Counted from the stretch's first letter, positions 1 through 11,749 are shown. The stretch is DNA of 64,000 nt from Diaporthe sp. PMI_573 (GCA_021399435.1 JAJTUP010000038.1:310001-374000), one strand, 5' to 3'. Notes: generated by a model not told the origin, from the letters alone. Numbers and translations: made by a program.

Positions 1-1475
1 GGGTCGTGTGTGAAGCACAAAGACTTCACTCATCGAGTCATCCCGTGGTCCTGGACCTTCTCGGAGACTACGCAGACGCCCTGCAGAACAATCACCAATA
101 CGATGCGGCCTACACGTGTTACAAGTGGCTGTTGGAAGCTAGAACCAAGATCCTCGGCCTCAACCATCCCGGAACTTCAGCTGCGATGTTGGGACTGGGA
201 CGGGCGAGCAGCGACTGCAGCGAGAGAACGGGACTGCTTACCGCGGCGGCATCTCTGCGCGTGAAGAATCTCGGCCGCGAAGACCCTCGGACCAGGGATG
301 CGATATATGAACTTTCCAAGGCGCTCTGCGGTTGTCGTCAATGCTTAGCGGACGGTGTTTGCACAGGGGGCTACGAAGCTTCTACCCTGGTGCTCGAATG
401 GCTGTTCCCGGAGTATCACGGCCGCCCGCCTTGGGAGAGTCGCCCTGGCACATTCAAAGAGGCTTTGGACAGAGTATTTCAGGTATCGGAGAAAGAGGCG
501 CCTGGAGCGTTGTCTCACTGCGATAGCCTGCTTCTCGCTGACCTGACTAGGCAGTTGGCGAACAATGCAAGTGTGGACACCGGCTGGGCACTTATAAGAC
601 CATTCTTCGAATTTACGACAAGTGGATGGTGCTGCGAACCTGATACTTCAACCGAAGTCTGGCTCACGGCTTGGGACGTTGGTGCGGACGTTGCTATCAA
701 CTGGATCGTCAAGAACATGGAGGGAATATCGCACTCGCCAACGTTGCTTCGACAAGTCATTGCCACGATCGAGGAAATCTACACTAACGGGCTTGAAGTG
801 CCGTTCTCAGCCCAAGGTGGTTCTGCTTGTCTACTGTCACAATACTCCTTCATCCTCTGGCTCTTACACGTTGCAGAAGGTGACAAAGCTACGGCGGACT
901 TCTGGTTACACACAGCAATCTCCGGAGGACCCGGGTCGAATTTCGCAGACCCGTGGGCACTTGCTGGAATCTGTATCAATCATGACGAGTTCGACGGGCG
1001 TCCTCCCGCATGTGGGAACCCCCCGTCCGGGACCAACATGCCGCCGCAGCTTCACTTTGCCGTGGCACTGAAAAGGTCCCCACTCCTGATTTTCGCAGAT
1101 CTCCTCGGCCGCCTCTTCAACAGTCTCCCTGGTCGCTCGTCTAGGCATGATACATTCGTGCAAGGAGTGGGTGATCCTTTTAAATGCGACAATTGCGTCG
1201 GATACGCTCTTATTGATCCTGTGGTCACGATGAAGTCTATGCTGGAAACGCACGCTGCTGGTTGGCTCTACTTGACGGCAAGTTTCTGGTATGGCTGCCA
1301 GAGAGGAGAATTTAAGGGAGCAACTCTCCAGGTCCAACGGTTTTTGGACCTGGAGAACTTCTTTGGACTCCGGAGAGATATTTGGGAAGGCCTTCGACAA
1401 TTTCATTCTGACGCAGAAGACGCGTCCACGTCATGTTTCTCTGATATCCGACTATGGCAGATGTGTCGCACCTGA
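1..1475 (+). CDS. TPR-like protein, 3' part of a gene cut by the window edge
   Basis: The reading frame is open from the first bases of the window to a stop at 1473-1475, so the true start lies upstream. About 490 residues are visible. The N-terminal 100 or so residues hold tetratricopeptide-like helical pairs, including a segment of the 'ARTKILGLNHPGTSAAMLG' type typical of fungal TPR repeats in which a pair of helices ends in a LG..HP..T turn. The rest is unrecognised, with several cysteine pairs. Fungal Clr5-domain proteins often have this kind of TPR tail, and two Clr5 genes occur elsewhere in the window (20672 and 51826). Membership of that family is therefore a reasonable inference, but the N-terminal domain that would prove it is outside the window. 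The frame is uninterrupted, so this is the last exon. Confidence 0.7.
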   Translation, partial: VVCEAQRLHSSSHPVVLDLLGDYADALQNNHQYDAAYTCYKWLLEARTKILGLNHPGTSAAMLGLGRASSDCSERTGLLTAAASLRVKNLGREDPRTRDAIYELSKALCGCRQCLADGVCTGGYEASTLVLEWLFPEYHGRPPWESRPGTFKEALDRVFQVSEKEAPGALSHCDSLLLADLTRQLANNASVDTGWALIRPFFEFTTSGWCCEPDTSTEVWLTAWDVGADVAINWIVKNMEGISHSPTLLRQVIATIEEIYTNGLEVPFSAQGGSACLLSQYSFILWLLHVAEGDKATADFWLHTAISGGPGSNFADPWALAGICINHDEFDGRPPACGNPPSGTNMPPQLHFAVALKRSPLLIFADLLGRLFNSLPGRSSRHDTFVQGVGDPFKCDNCVGYALIDPVVTMKSMLETHAAGWLYLTASFWYGCQRGEFKGATLQVQRFLDLENFFGLRRDIWEGLRQFHSDAEDASTSCFSDIRLWQMCRT

Positions 1476-4400
1476 GTCTTCAACAAGGGTTAACTCCGAG
1501 GGCGTTGGTCCACCCGCTAATTCTGGCGCACATAGTAGCATATGGTCAAGATTCGTGTATCCCAACAGATCCGGACTCATTTCATATGTTCCGGCGTGTG
1601 CGAGCAGCGTATGGGTTGTGTTATTGTTGTGTTCATATCTGCCGCATAGGACATTTTCAGGGTAGCTTTTCTGTTGGGCGTTGAGCTGAGAGAAAGTTTC
1701 TTGATAGCAATACTGCGATATCCATGTAGTGGCCGGAGGACCACTTGCCGTGGCATCTGGCATAAAATGACGTGCATTATTGTCACCCTGTTGCGTGCTA
1801 CGTCGTGGTTTCGCAAGAGTGCTTTGACATGCGTCAAGGTTACATACAATCAGGTGGGTTTTCGATCATTTCGAATCATCATGGCAAGGCACTGTAATCT
1901 ACGGCAGTTTTCTAAAGACTATACGTGCTTCTCCCTACCTCCAGATTGTTACCCCTGGGACGTCGGCATGTCCGGTCCTTCTCCCAGTGGCCATACCCGG
2001 TGAGGAACGACGTTTCAAGTCCGCCATGTGCGAAAGAGTGTGTACATACGTGTATACACATGACGCAGGATACGCTGTGCGTACAAACTACAACGCGACT
2101 CTCCGACCGCTTCGACCAGCATGAAAGTGGTTTGATTATCCCCACTTCAGCAGCGACAACCTAGCACGCCATGAGTGACTGACAGGTGGTTTGACAACCC
2201 TATGTCAGGCATATTTTCATGCACGACACCATCCCCGTCATCACATCACCCGCCCCACACAATCTTCCATCGTCCTTCCCTGCCCCGGGAGATACAGATA
2301 CTGGGGGCCAAGAGCACGCAAGATATGTGATAGTGTGAATAGCAGCCCAGCTGACCTCGTGTACTACGTGTATAATTCCATCCCGTGCCATCCCGTGCCA
2401 TGTCATCCCATCTACCGGCACGGTGCGACCAACACGCCCAGCCCAATCCCGCCTCCAAAGTCCATCAGCCGCGTCCGCGAGGTCGTAGCACGCACCTCTC
2501 GGAGACTTTCTCCTCCCACTTCCCCACTGATTCATCCTGCGAGTCATTCCTGCGACGGCCCGCCCCAGGGAGCAAGCCTGGTCGGGGTTTAGGTAGAACT
2601 TTCCTCGCCTGTGGTTTCGTTTCACTGCTGGCAGTGTCTCGTGGCTTTGGGGAGGGTTCATCCCATCCGTGCGGGATGATTAATGAAGGGAATGAAGTAC
2701 GGGGACGGGGTTTGACGCGGTATCCGCGCCCGCCCGCGTCAGGAAGAGGAAAGTTGTTGAGAAAATCCCATCCCGGACCTTCGGGTAATTCTATTTTTCT
2801 TTTTTTGAGCTTCGGCATTCCTTCAGCGAGGATTCTCCGAATACGTCATGGTGGGTTTATCGTCGTCGTTGCCGGGCAGTAACTAGCACTTCTATCTACA
2901 CACTGACCCTCCGACGTGCAGCTGGGCGGATTCACAGGTGTACCCCGTGTGAACGGACATTCACACTCCCTCTCCTTCCCAAAGGCTTGGCTGGCGTACC
3001 TACCGGGCAGTAATTTAAAAAACCAAGTTTGAACCCGAGAACCCGGGCCGCCTTCACGGTCTCTCCTCCCGCCCCTTGCGTTGAAGCTTGCTCGCTGCTG
3101 CCCTCGCACTGGATGAACCCCTGTGGTCACGCCCGGGGAACACATCCTCCCAACCTTGGCGCGGGAGACCAAAGCGCAGCAGGCAGGCTCAACAATCCAA
3201 CCCCCACACCCTACTCTCGGTATTTCCAAGTCATGAAAGAAAGGTAAACTCTAAAAAGGCGAATAGTAAGGAAGCACGTGGGACGGGAAGTGAATCACGA
3301 GGGTTTCGAGAATAATGTTTATTTTTTCCCCCTGTCGCCTCCTCCCCTTGCTCACTGCCCACAACTGCCTCCTGCTGCTTGCAGCTCAGCTGCTGTTTCT
3401 GATCTGCCGAGTAGAGTTTTCCTTGTTTTCAGAAAATCCTCGTACTCATCCCCCGAGATCTCCACACCGCCGGTCAATCTCCCGTCACTCCGGCTCTATC
3501 CCTGTTCCTGCGTCGTAAAGGTTGTTTGTTTTGTTTGTGATTGTGTGTGTGTGCGTTTGTGTGAATGGTTGGTGTAGGTAATTTCGTTGTGTGGTGTGGT
3601 TTTCCCCAGTCATCTCTCCAAGAATTCGCATCGGTACGGCGGGGGCGACGAAAATACAGAGGGTATCAGAGCGCAACAAACCCCACTTCCCGTCAACAAA
3701 TAAGTGCCCATTCTCTGGTGACCATCCAATCCTGAACTTGACTTGTGTGACCTCGTCGAATGTTGTATGGGACACATCCGATTCGGTTTCCTGGTGGCAT
3801 GTGACGTACTGCAGACAACCCTGTGTGGACCGGGAGCGTTCCGATGAGGGGAAGTCGGGCCACCGTGTGAGCTCGTGGTGGCAGCTTTGATGACTTGTTG
3901 CTTCCATCCCAGGTTGGAGTGTCTTGGAGTGTCGGAGTGTTCCTGCTGGTTACAAGGTACAAGTCGCTGGTTGGAGACGCAATGCCAGATAGAAATGTAG
4001 CCGAAGCAAAAACACAAAATCGCCCATAACATGCAGTTGTAAACAAAAAGAAAAGAGAAAAGCAACTCATTCCCAAAACCGAGACTCCCACGCACAGAAA
4101 AAAGAAGAACACAAAAAGGAAAATGGAAAAGACACAGGACCGAACTTTAGGTCCAAGAGGAGTCCTGGAAAGGTGGCAGTAGTAAGATTAAAAAGGCTAC
4201 AAAAGGAATCGCTTTCCGGGTGTGTGACGGCCTGTGGTCGACTGAAGAGGTATAGACAATCTTTGCGGTGTCGAAAAAGGGTAAAAGGAAATCGTTATAT
4301 CGTCATCGACTGAGCAGTCTCGGTGCTCTATATGGGTCTGATATTGGAATGGTGGTGATCGTGGGACCGCGAAGGGGCCGAGGGGTGTGTTTTCGATGTC

Positions 4401-4524
4401 CGAGGTCGGTGAGATGCAGAAAGTCGAGCTGCCGCTTCGGTACGGTCGAATTCATCTGGTGTCGGCTGGTGCATCCGGCCATAAACTCCGAGGTGAAAAT
4501 GCTTTCACCGCAAGTGAATATGAA
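1476..4524. other. Intergenic, about 3 kb between convergent genes
   Basis: No convincing coding sequence or splice-supported exon was seen. The short ORFs here lack domains and coding bias. The stretch holds pyrimidine-rich tracts around 2780-2815 and 3310-3350, a GT-rich run at about 3520-3600, and an A-rich stretch around 3990-4130. It would contain the 3' UTRs of the two flanking genes. Confidence 0.6.
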
Positions 4525-6225
4525 TCACATCACGATACAGCAGCCACAGCCTCCCTTCTCCTTCTTGCCTCCCTGCTCCGGCTCCTTCTCCGGTATGTCC
4601 GGCACCCTCGTGATCTGCATTGGTTCCGGAGACTCAACGCGCTGTGGTTGTTTCGGGCTTGATAATGGGCTAGCAGGCGGCTTGTCCTGGATCTTGGGCA
4701 TGGTGGAATAAGAACTGGAACGGCCAGGCGATGCAGGGCTCTTCGGGACGTCTGGCGATTTCAAGGGCCAGTCTTCGGCCGGCTTCTCCACCTCCTGCTT
4801 CACGATGTCATCCGACGATGACGATGGCATGTTCTCGGGAGGCGACAGGAAGCCCTCTCCCGTAAGAGGTCTGAAGTCCTTGTCGTAGATGCTCCCGAAT
4901 TTGCCCTCCTGCTCCCATTTCTCCTGCTGCAGTCGCCTGGCCACGGTGGGGAGCAGCTGCTGATCTGGCGGTAGGCGAGGGTCAGGCTTGTACGCTGACA
5001 CCAGCCAGGGCGGGTCACCCTCCATTGGCTTCGAACCTATCGACAGCTCACGCTCCCCAGACCTAGTAGAGGGTCGTGCGCTGCTCCCAGCTCCGTTCTT
5101 CGGCTTGGGCTTGACCTTGCCGCGCGCTTCCGGCGGTATCGACTTGGATGGTGCCGAGCCCTTTCGGGGCCCGCCCGGTGTCTGCTTCTTGGGAGACAAG
5201 TCCGTAGTTGCAGCCCGCTTGGCGGGGTTCGCCTTAAAGGTCGGCGAGGGCTCGAGGTTCTTCAGGGTGGTACTGTTCGACCTTGACCGAGCCTTGGGGT
5301 AATCTATCCGCTTCTCGAGATCCTCGGGGCTGTTCTCCCTCTTGATCATCCTGTCCCTTTCCAGGTGCTGCGTGGGCATTGGCAGCGGGCTCTTCTTTGG
5401 CACGGGTATGCGAGAGCCCCCAGTGTGCTTGGCAGGCGCATCCCCTTCAGCGTCGGCCTCCTCGATCGGTCTTGAATCCCACCCATTGATTGCCTCGGAC
5501 GTGTCAGGCGTCTTGGGCTCCATGGCGTGCGACGAGTTTTTCCTGGACCTCGACGCATTGTCCTGCATGGGCTTCCTCGCACTGCTGTGGCTCCTGTCCC
5601 TCCGAGGTCTGCTCCGAGACCGAGACTGGGGCAGTGTGATGCCGGCGGCCTGCAGCTCCTGGCTCTCAATCTTGGCCAGCAGGTCCCTGTGGATCCATTT
5701 CGAATCCTCAGAGGACAGGTCCAGATGATCCTTGCTCCTCGTCTGCGAACGACCACTGCGTCGGTAGTCATCGTCGAAGGGAACGTCGACTACATTGTCG
5801 GGTCTGTCGTCGGAGTCGTCCTCCTCGTAGTCATTGCTGTGGGATCGCGAGCTTGCACCTGGTCCGTTCACCTGATCTCCACCACTCGAGGCCTTGGATG
5901 ACGTGTCCAGATCCAGCGCCGAACCATTGTCGTCCCTTTGTAGGTGATGTGACCTGTAGATTCCGTTTGTTGCATCGGTCTTTAGGGCGGTTTTCTCGTG
6001 GTAGGGACGGTTCTGGGTGCATTCGTGGACCAGGTCAGTATGTGAACCCCTCACCGACACATGATGTGCAGATCTCTGGACGGCACCGGGAGGGGGGGAA
6101 AGGGAAGGAAAACTCACCTCATGCTTGGCAGACGTAAAGTCCCACGAGAAGCCGTTGCCATCGCCATGAGAACTGCTAGGAGGAGTCAAGGTGGTGGCCG
6201 TCTGGACGGCGGACAAAGCGGACAT
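4525..6225 (-). CDS. CaaX-box polarity protein, TeaR-like (Tea1/TeaA anchor)
   Basis: The protein ends in ...GCGCCIVM. The last four residues (CIVM) form a CaaX box predicted to be farnesylated, and the cysteines just before it could be palmitoylated, so the C-terminus should sit in the plasma membrane. The body is a low-complexity, Ser/Pro/Lys/Arg-rich, probably disordered chain of over 400 residues. It is followed by a compact conserved-looking block starting GDPPWLVSAYKPDPRLPPDQ, about 160 residues before the end. This layout matches the fungal TeaR/Mod5 family, which anchors the kelch cell-end marker TeaA/Tea1 at hyphal tips; the assignment is from memory of the family. One intron is likely at 6117-6013: donor GTGAGT, branch CTGAC, acceptor CACCCAG, 105 nt. 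Because 105 is a multiple of three, unspliced RNA also stays open. The spliced product is about 531 aa. Confidence 0.62.
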   Translation of the reverse strand: MSALSAVQTATTLTPPSSSHGDGNGFSWDFTSAKHEVSFPSLSPPPGAVQRSAHHVSVRGSHTDLVHECTQNRPYHEKTALKTDATNGIYRSHHLQRDDNGSALDLDTSSKASSGGDQVNGPGASSRSHSNDYEEDDSDDRPDNVVDVPFDDDYRRSGRSQTRSKDHLDLSSEDSKWIHRDLLAKIESQELQAAGITLPQSRSRSRPRRDRSHSSARKPMQDNASRSRKNSSHAMEPKTPDTSEAINGWDSRPIEEADAEGDAPAKHTGGSRIPVPKKSPLPMPTQHLERDRMIKRENSPEDLEKRIDYPKARSRSNSTTLKNLEPSPTFKANPAKRAATTDLSPKKQTPGGPRKGSAPSKSIPPEARGKVKPKPKNGAGSSARPSTRSGERELSIGSKPMEGDPPWLVSAYKPDPRLPPDQQLLPTVARRLQQEKWEQEGKFGSIYDKDFRPLTGEGFLSPPENMPSSSSDDIVKQEVEKPAEDWPLKSPDVPKSPASPGRSSSYSTMPKIQDKPPASPLSSPKQPQRVESPEPMQITRVPDIPEKEPEQGGKKEKGGCGCCIVM

Positions 6226-6493
6226 GTTTTCGCGGTAGGCCTTGGGGGCCTCTGCACGTGGAAATTAGGCAGGGCGCGGCGGTAGGGGGAATGTTAGGCC
6301 CCGTCGGCTTGAATCCTCGTGCCGCTGAGACAATTGAGACTGGACCCTTCGAGCCGCCGGAGGGCCAGCAAGGTGACAAGGCGCAGACTTCAATTGACAC
6401 AGCGGCAGTGGTGTGGGATGGTCGAATGAGGACGGTCGGGGAGATTCGTCAGATGGGAAAACCGGAGTGCAGTGTTGTCGAAGCTTCAGTCCA

Positions 6494-6542
6494 GCGGTAG
6501 CAGCAGCGGCAGCGGCAGTAAGCAGCAGCAACAGCAGCAAGC
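6494..6542. repeat. Interrupted CAG/GCA-rich microsatellite
   Basis: A run of GCA/GCG trinucleotides, interrupted by GGC and TAA units, lies about 270 bases upstream of the TeaR-like start codon on the transcribed side. It reads as CTG-type repeats in the mRNA leader if the leader reaches this far. Confidence 0.7.
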
Positions 6543-7367
6543 TGGGTGTGAAGATCGGAAGCGGTAGGGTGTGGTGGGCAGGGTGAAAGTGGTCGGTACT
6601 GCCGATATTATTGCAGGTTTTGGGCCAATCAATCTGTTGCTGGGCCCGCACCGAGGAGGCAGACTCGCATCGGCTGGTTCTGGAGCCTGGGCCCAAGTTG
6701 GAGATGCAACGGGCGAAGAGGCGGGCGGGCGGAAAGCGGTCGGCTTTCCCCGCGGCTAGGGTGCTCTGTCGTCTGTCGGCTGCTGCATGTACAGCGCAAC
6801 GCATCCGCTTGCGTGCTGGCGTGCTGGCGGGGGAAGGTGGGTTGTGAGAAGTGACAGGACAAGACCAGACAAGAGCAAGAGCAAGAGCAAGAAGAAGACC
6901 AGGAGAAGAAGACAAGGTGAGACGAGGTGTGGGTGGCAGTGGCAGCAGTTGGAGGGAGATTGAATCAAGTGGGCGATTGATCCGGATCTCGCTCGAATTG
7001 CGACGGTAACCGTGCACCCCCAAAGCCCAACTGTGCCGACCCGTGACAGTGGACGGGAGCCTGCTCTGCTGATCGGACCGGATCGGTTGGTTGGCTGCTG
7101 AGAGGCTGAGGCTGATTGTTTCGAGAATCGAGACCACAAGACAAGGAACAAGAGACAACCAGGGGGTTGGTGCCCGATGCCCACAAAGAAAGAACGAAAA
7201 GAACGACAGTCTGTTGTCCTTCTGTCTCAATTGTCTGTTCTGATGTGCCAGGACGAGAGAAAAAGAGACGACTCTCGCTCAGTCTGGGTGGTTTGATCTG
7301 GAACAAGTTGAGGCTGTGCTCTGATCGCTGCTCTGCGCTGTGTCCAACGGCAGTTCGAGGAGAAGGT

Positions 7368-7383
7368 GATGATGATGATGATG
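7368..7383. repeat. (GAT)5 microsatellite
   Basis: Five uninterrupted GAT units, followed about 50 bases on by a short CA-dinucleotide run near 7433-7444. Both lie in non-coding DNA upstream of the TeaR-like gene. Confidence 0.8.
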
Positions 7384-8928
7384 AATTCGAACCCTGTCCT
7401 CCTCTTGGCCCGTCTTGTCTGGGTTCTGGGTTCACACACACACACGCATTAATTCCTGAGATGAGTCCCGGCCGCCAACGACTTCTGCCAGAGAAATTGG
7501 CAAGGCAAATGGGAACAGGGAGACGGGAAAGAGGAGCCTGCGCCCGGACCACAATACAGCACAACAGCCAGCACACGCCAAAAAAGCAGCCGAACCAGGC
7601 CCAGGCCCTGCACAGGTCAAGCAAGGCAAGCACAGGCTAACTACACTAAGCTGGGGGAGACAAGAGGATAAACTTCTGCTAACAGTATACCCGTACCAAC
7701 GCTTCCAACTACTGTGTACGGGCCCCTGGAACGACGGTTGCAACCTAATTTTGGCGTGCATCTTGTCTCTGGTCTCTGGAGGTGGAAACTGCCAGTCCAA
7801 AGATGACGGCATCCCACCTGCTGCGTGAGAGGTGCGTGTGTCTTTGTCACTCGACGTCTGCTGTAAGACCTTAGGTTAGGTTAAGTGCGTATATATGCTC
7901 GGTATTTCCCGCCGCTCCGGGTCAGCCTCGGAATAGCCTCATCAACACCACTTTCTCCTGCCATGCACATCTCGACAGCATGACCTGCCATCTCGCTTTG
8001 CACCTCCCAAAACGAAGGTACCCGCTCCTTCAAGCGACAAGGGTTCGCCCACCTGGGAAAGGGTTACATCCATCCAGTCCGTCTTTTCCCCGGGTCCTTC
8101 GAGAAGGGAAAAAAAAAGGGGTACCCCTGAACAAGGTGGTCCGTGTCCGTCAGCTGCGTAGAGGGAAAAAGTGAAAAAACAACAACACAGGCAGGCACAC
8201 CCGACAGGCCCGCCGGTGTTCGAACGTGCCTGGACGTGCCTGGACGCGATAAGATCGGCATGTATATATATAAATACATACGCACACTGTCTGCAGCCGG
8301 ACGGGTGATATACAAGATACACATGAACATCAAACGCCCAAGCTCGGTGCGCCAATCTAGAACAACGTGCACGTGTACTCTGTACCATAGTACAGCGTCC
8401 GGTGGGGGGAGGCAAACGCAGGGGCGAAACAAATAACCCACCAGGCGGCTGTCTTGCCTGCACAGATAGACTTTCACGGACCCCCTCCGGCGGGTAGGTT
8501 GCCTCTGTTGAATTCATCACACTGCCGACGTCTCATAATCTCGCTGTACACAGTATATGCCTCACGGGTGCATCCAATTCCTGCCTTGCTTCTGCGGCCG
8601 CTATGGTTCTCTACGCACGCCACCAACATGTGGATGGTCAGTCCACGGCTCGACCGTTCGCCGAAGATGCAGATGCTACCTGCCCGCCATCAGAGTCGCA
8701 ATCGCGCACCCCCACCAGCCCGCAATCTTCCGAGCCCCGAGACGGAATGGCTCATCGAGAGTTCTGATGAAGCTCGCGAGGGGCACGATACGGTAGCACG
8801 CGGAAGTACGACCTTGGCAGCCCCGACTGGCGGTCGACATCGAGCTTCTTTCTAGTAGGGCAGGCCACGCAGGCCACAACCGTCCCCGCCGGCGGTCCAT
8901 GCCCACTGCCAAGCACACACAGATGCCC

Positions 8929-10735
8929 TCAGATAGCAGGCAGCCGCAGCACCGGGTCCGGGAACGGCCTGTCCCCCATCATGTCCGCCGACGAGGCCGG
9001 GTGCAGCACCAGCTCCCGCGTGGCGAGCTCCGAGTGTATGAAGCCCTCGGGCCCGCCCTTGAAGTCGGCCATGCGGACCTCGTCAAAGATGAGCGGCTCC
9101 TGCCTCGTGCGCGCCAGCGCCACCTCCCTCCACACCCTCTTCACGCCCGCCGCCATCCTGAACTCCCACGTGCTCGTCCAGCTGACCCACCCCGTGTTCT
9201 CCACGACCAGGAACCGGAACACGCCCGCGTCCCACCGCGTCGCGTTCCACAGCTCCATCGCCTGCAGCGCGGGCATGGCCTTCGCCGCGAGGCCCGCCGC
9301 CCTCAGCAGCCCGTTCACCTCGTCCGGGAACGCCACCTCGGCGATCATCCGCGACGTCAGCGTCAGCCAGCGGAGGTTCTCCCACCGCGGGAGGGCGAGG
9401 GCCGGCCCCGGGGCCGGGACGCCGGGTTTGAGGCTCGCCCACGGCTGGAAGAAGTCCTTGGCGTCCATCGCGAACGAGACGCTCAGGTCCTGGAGGTGTG
9501 TGCTGAAGCGCCGGATCCCGTGCGCGAGGAAGGGGAACCGGATCCTCGTGTCCCACAGGTCGTTCTGGTCGAAGGCGCCAAAGTGCTCGAAGATGCTGAT
9601 GCGTTTCAGCGTGGTCGGCCAGAAGGGTATCTGGCCGGCGAGTTCTGCGTGTGACAGGTGTAAGCGGACTTGGACGATAACTGCAAATCGGTATCTGTAG
9701 TGGCCACTAGTGTAGTGAGGCGCGTAGACATGCTTACCACTGTCGACATCTTCCTGGGCTGCTTGGTCTACCTGCTGCCACGGCTCAAAACGCGCCTCTT
9801 GCAGGCGAGGCAGCGATCTCAAGACTGGTATAAGTGACGTAGCCGAGACATTGCGGAAGTTTCGCCGGAGTATAGAAAAACTGGTCACTACTTCGACCAT
9901 GTGCAAGCCATGAATGCCCTGGGGGTCAGGGACAACCAGGAGCATGAAGTCCAGCAGCGAATCAAAGTATCTTGAGTTCCCGTCCGCGTCCAATCCTGCC
10001 TCGCCGAACAGGTTCCTTTTATCACTGGATCCGGCCATCGGCGTCAGCTTTGGAATATAGAGGGAGAAGGTGCAGAGTAGTTGAACTAGTCAGGGTGGGA
10101 CAGGTCATGAGAGCTCACCTTGGGGAGAAGGCACTCAGCTCGAGGCTGATGCCGCGGCCGTTTCTCGACGACCAAAAGTCCGGTGTGTTCCACGTCTCGA
10201 GCAGCTTGAAGAGGTCGTAGATAGCAATTGAGTACTTGGCGTTGTTCTCCTCTTGATCCTGCTCACCCTCCGGGACCAGGCGCGACCTGCGCGAGTACTC
10301 GGGCAGCTCGACTTTGAGCCATAAGTGTCTAAGCAGGACCCTGCGGCGGCCGGTGACATACTCTTCGAGCTGCGGCAGGTCGGTCTGCCTCACGGCCAAG
10401 GTCCCGAAGTTGACCTTCTCGATCTCGGCCTGCCAAGCCTTGCAGACGACGGCGTACTCGGCCATCAGGTGTGACTTTGCCTCATCCTGGGCGAGTATCT
10501 GCAGGATCTTATGGGAGAGCTCGTAAGGCAGGCGATCCCAGGACGTGTTGGGATTGATTTCCTCATCTGTCTGTGAGTCGTCTCCACTTGGCACCCTCTC
10601 TGCTGGAGCTGGCTTGCCCGGTGTGGCGTCCTCGGAGACCATACTCTCCATGTCGTTCTCGCCTGGCTCTGACTCCTCTGGGTAGCCCATTTCGACATCA
10701 TCGTCTACATCCTCCCAGTCATCACGATCGCCCAT
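8929..10735 (-). CDS. F-box domain protein
   Basis: Three exons restore one frame of about 551 aa: 10735-10119, 10024-9738 and 9680-8929. The introns are 94 nt (donor GTGAGC, CTGAC branch point 15-20 nt before a CCAG acceptor) and 57 nt (donor GTAAGC, acceptor TTTGCAG). The N-terminus is very acidic. An F-box-like motif follows at about residues 66-112, with the typical WDRLPYELSHKILQ start and a CKAW segment. In known F-box proteins this part binds Skp1 in an SCF ubiquitin ligase. The remaining 430 residues have no repeats I recognise but resemble the long C-terminal regions of fungal F-box proteins that are probably substrate-binding. The start was taken at the ATG opening the acidic segment; an in-frame ATG 90 bases upstream is an alternative. 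The substrate is unknown. Confidence 0.8.
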
Positions 10736-11072
10736 TGTGAGGCCACAAAGCACTGCAGTATCTCTGTTAAAGCCCGTGGATAGCCTTGACAGACCTGGTG
10801 TGGGTAAGCTAGAACGGTTGACCACAATCCGTGCTAGAGCCCTGCGGCATGCCGACTGTCAGCTGACATGGTTTGTTGAGAAGCCCCTAGGAATGGGTGA
10901 ATCTATCAAAAAAATAGTCTGTCGAGCTGCAGAATCCCGTGTTGGTCCTGTTGGGTGATCCTACTGCAGGCGGGCGACGGTGTGCCGAGGATGGCAGGTC
11001 AGGTCCGGGTGAAGAGATTTTGGGTGAGAGGACGGGACTCGCGTCTCACACGCCGGCTCATTGTTGACGGAG
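10736..11072. other. Short intergenic region
   Basis: The probable shared upstream region between the divergent F-box gene (-) and the phosphoesterase gene or its candidate upstream exons (+). No recognised element was seen. Confidence 0.5.
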
Positions 11073-11662
11073 ATGGCTCCTGCACCTCGAGGGACAATGA
11101 TGCCTCCCGCTGATATGATTCACAGGACTCGTAGTAATGAACTGGTACGTACCTTCGTGGGACCTCAGCGACGAGCAGTGATGCCTTATACTGTTAGATG
11201 TTGGTTGGGGTCTGGCAGGTGCAAGGGTGCGGTGTGTGTTCCCACCGCCTACTTGTGGCGCCTGAGCTCTCACCAGGGACCGTGCCATCTTTGACTCACA
11301 CGGTCCGCAGCTGCCCACCCAACTTCAACCTGTCCTGCAGGCTGCCATCTCAACGACCGAAGTCATATCCGCATCGCTCAAATATCAATCAGGAACAGTC
11401 TCTCCCTAGAATTCTTCCTTTTGGCCTTACTCATGATCCAATTTTGTTATGTTTGAGATCAGCCTTGATCACCCTCACCTAGGCAATTCGTGACAACTTG
11501 CTCACCAAGCAGGCGCTGAAGTACTCCTCCATCTCCGAGAGCTCCCAGCCGTGGCGCTCCTCCGACGTCAACTTCCGGAACTTTGACTCACACTCTGTCC
11601 CCATGACACGATTTTGGAAACAACTTGTCGCCGGCTACTGTGGATGCCAGAGAAGTTATGTG
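11073..11662 (+). other. Candidate upstream exons (11073-11144 and 11483-11662) of the phosphoesterase gene
   Basis: Two exon-like blocks lie before the phosphoesterase ATG. The first runs from an ATG at 11073 to a GTACGT donor after 11144 (24 codons). The second runs from a CTAG acceptor at 11483 to a GTGAGA donor after 11662 (60 codons, strongly GC-biased at third positions). Both are phase 0. A further acceptor (TTCAG, exon from 11705) would join the second block in frame to the ATG at 11750. The chain could be an N-terminal extension or a separate small gene. Caveats: the last intron would be only 42 nt, and the second block is also open and GC3-rich on the minus strand. The encoded peptides are not recognised. 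Confidence 0.3.
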
Positions 11663-11749
11663 GTGAGATCCTAGCAGTTTTGTGCACTGTGTGGCAGACT
11701 TCAGCGCCCACATGAAGTGTGGGTGGCAGCGCCGTCGTTCGAAGAGGCC

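Larger units (their letters stand above)
6226..8928. other. Leader/promoter region of the CaaX protein gene and intergenic DNA
   Basis: Long ORFs here, such as a 321-codon frame on the minus strand at 6265-7230, read through simple repeats and have no domain or start context. I treat the proximal part as a long 5' leader/promoter of the TeaR-like gene. It contains CAG/GCA-type tracts, AGCAAG repeats (about 6877-6896), a GAT tract and a CA run (about 7433-7444). From about 7650 to 8900 I see nothing codable. Confidence 0.5.

Noticed and set aside
6265..7230. 321-codon ORF on the minus strand
   Set aside because: Runs through simple repeats in the leader of the TeaR-like gene; leucine/serine-rich and without recognisable domain or good start context.
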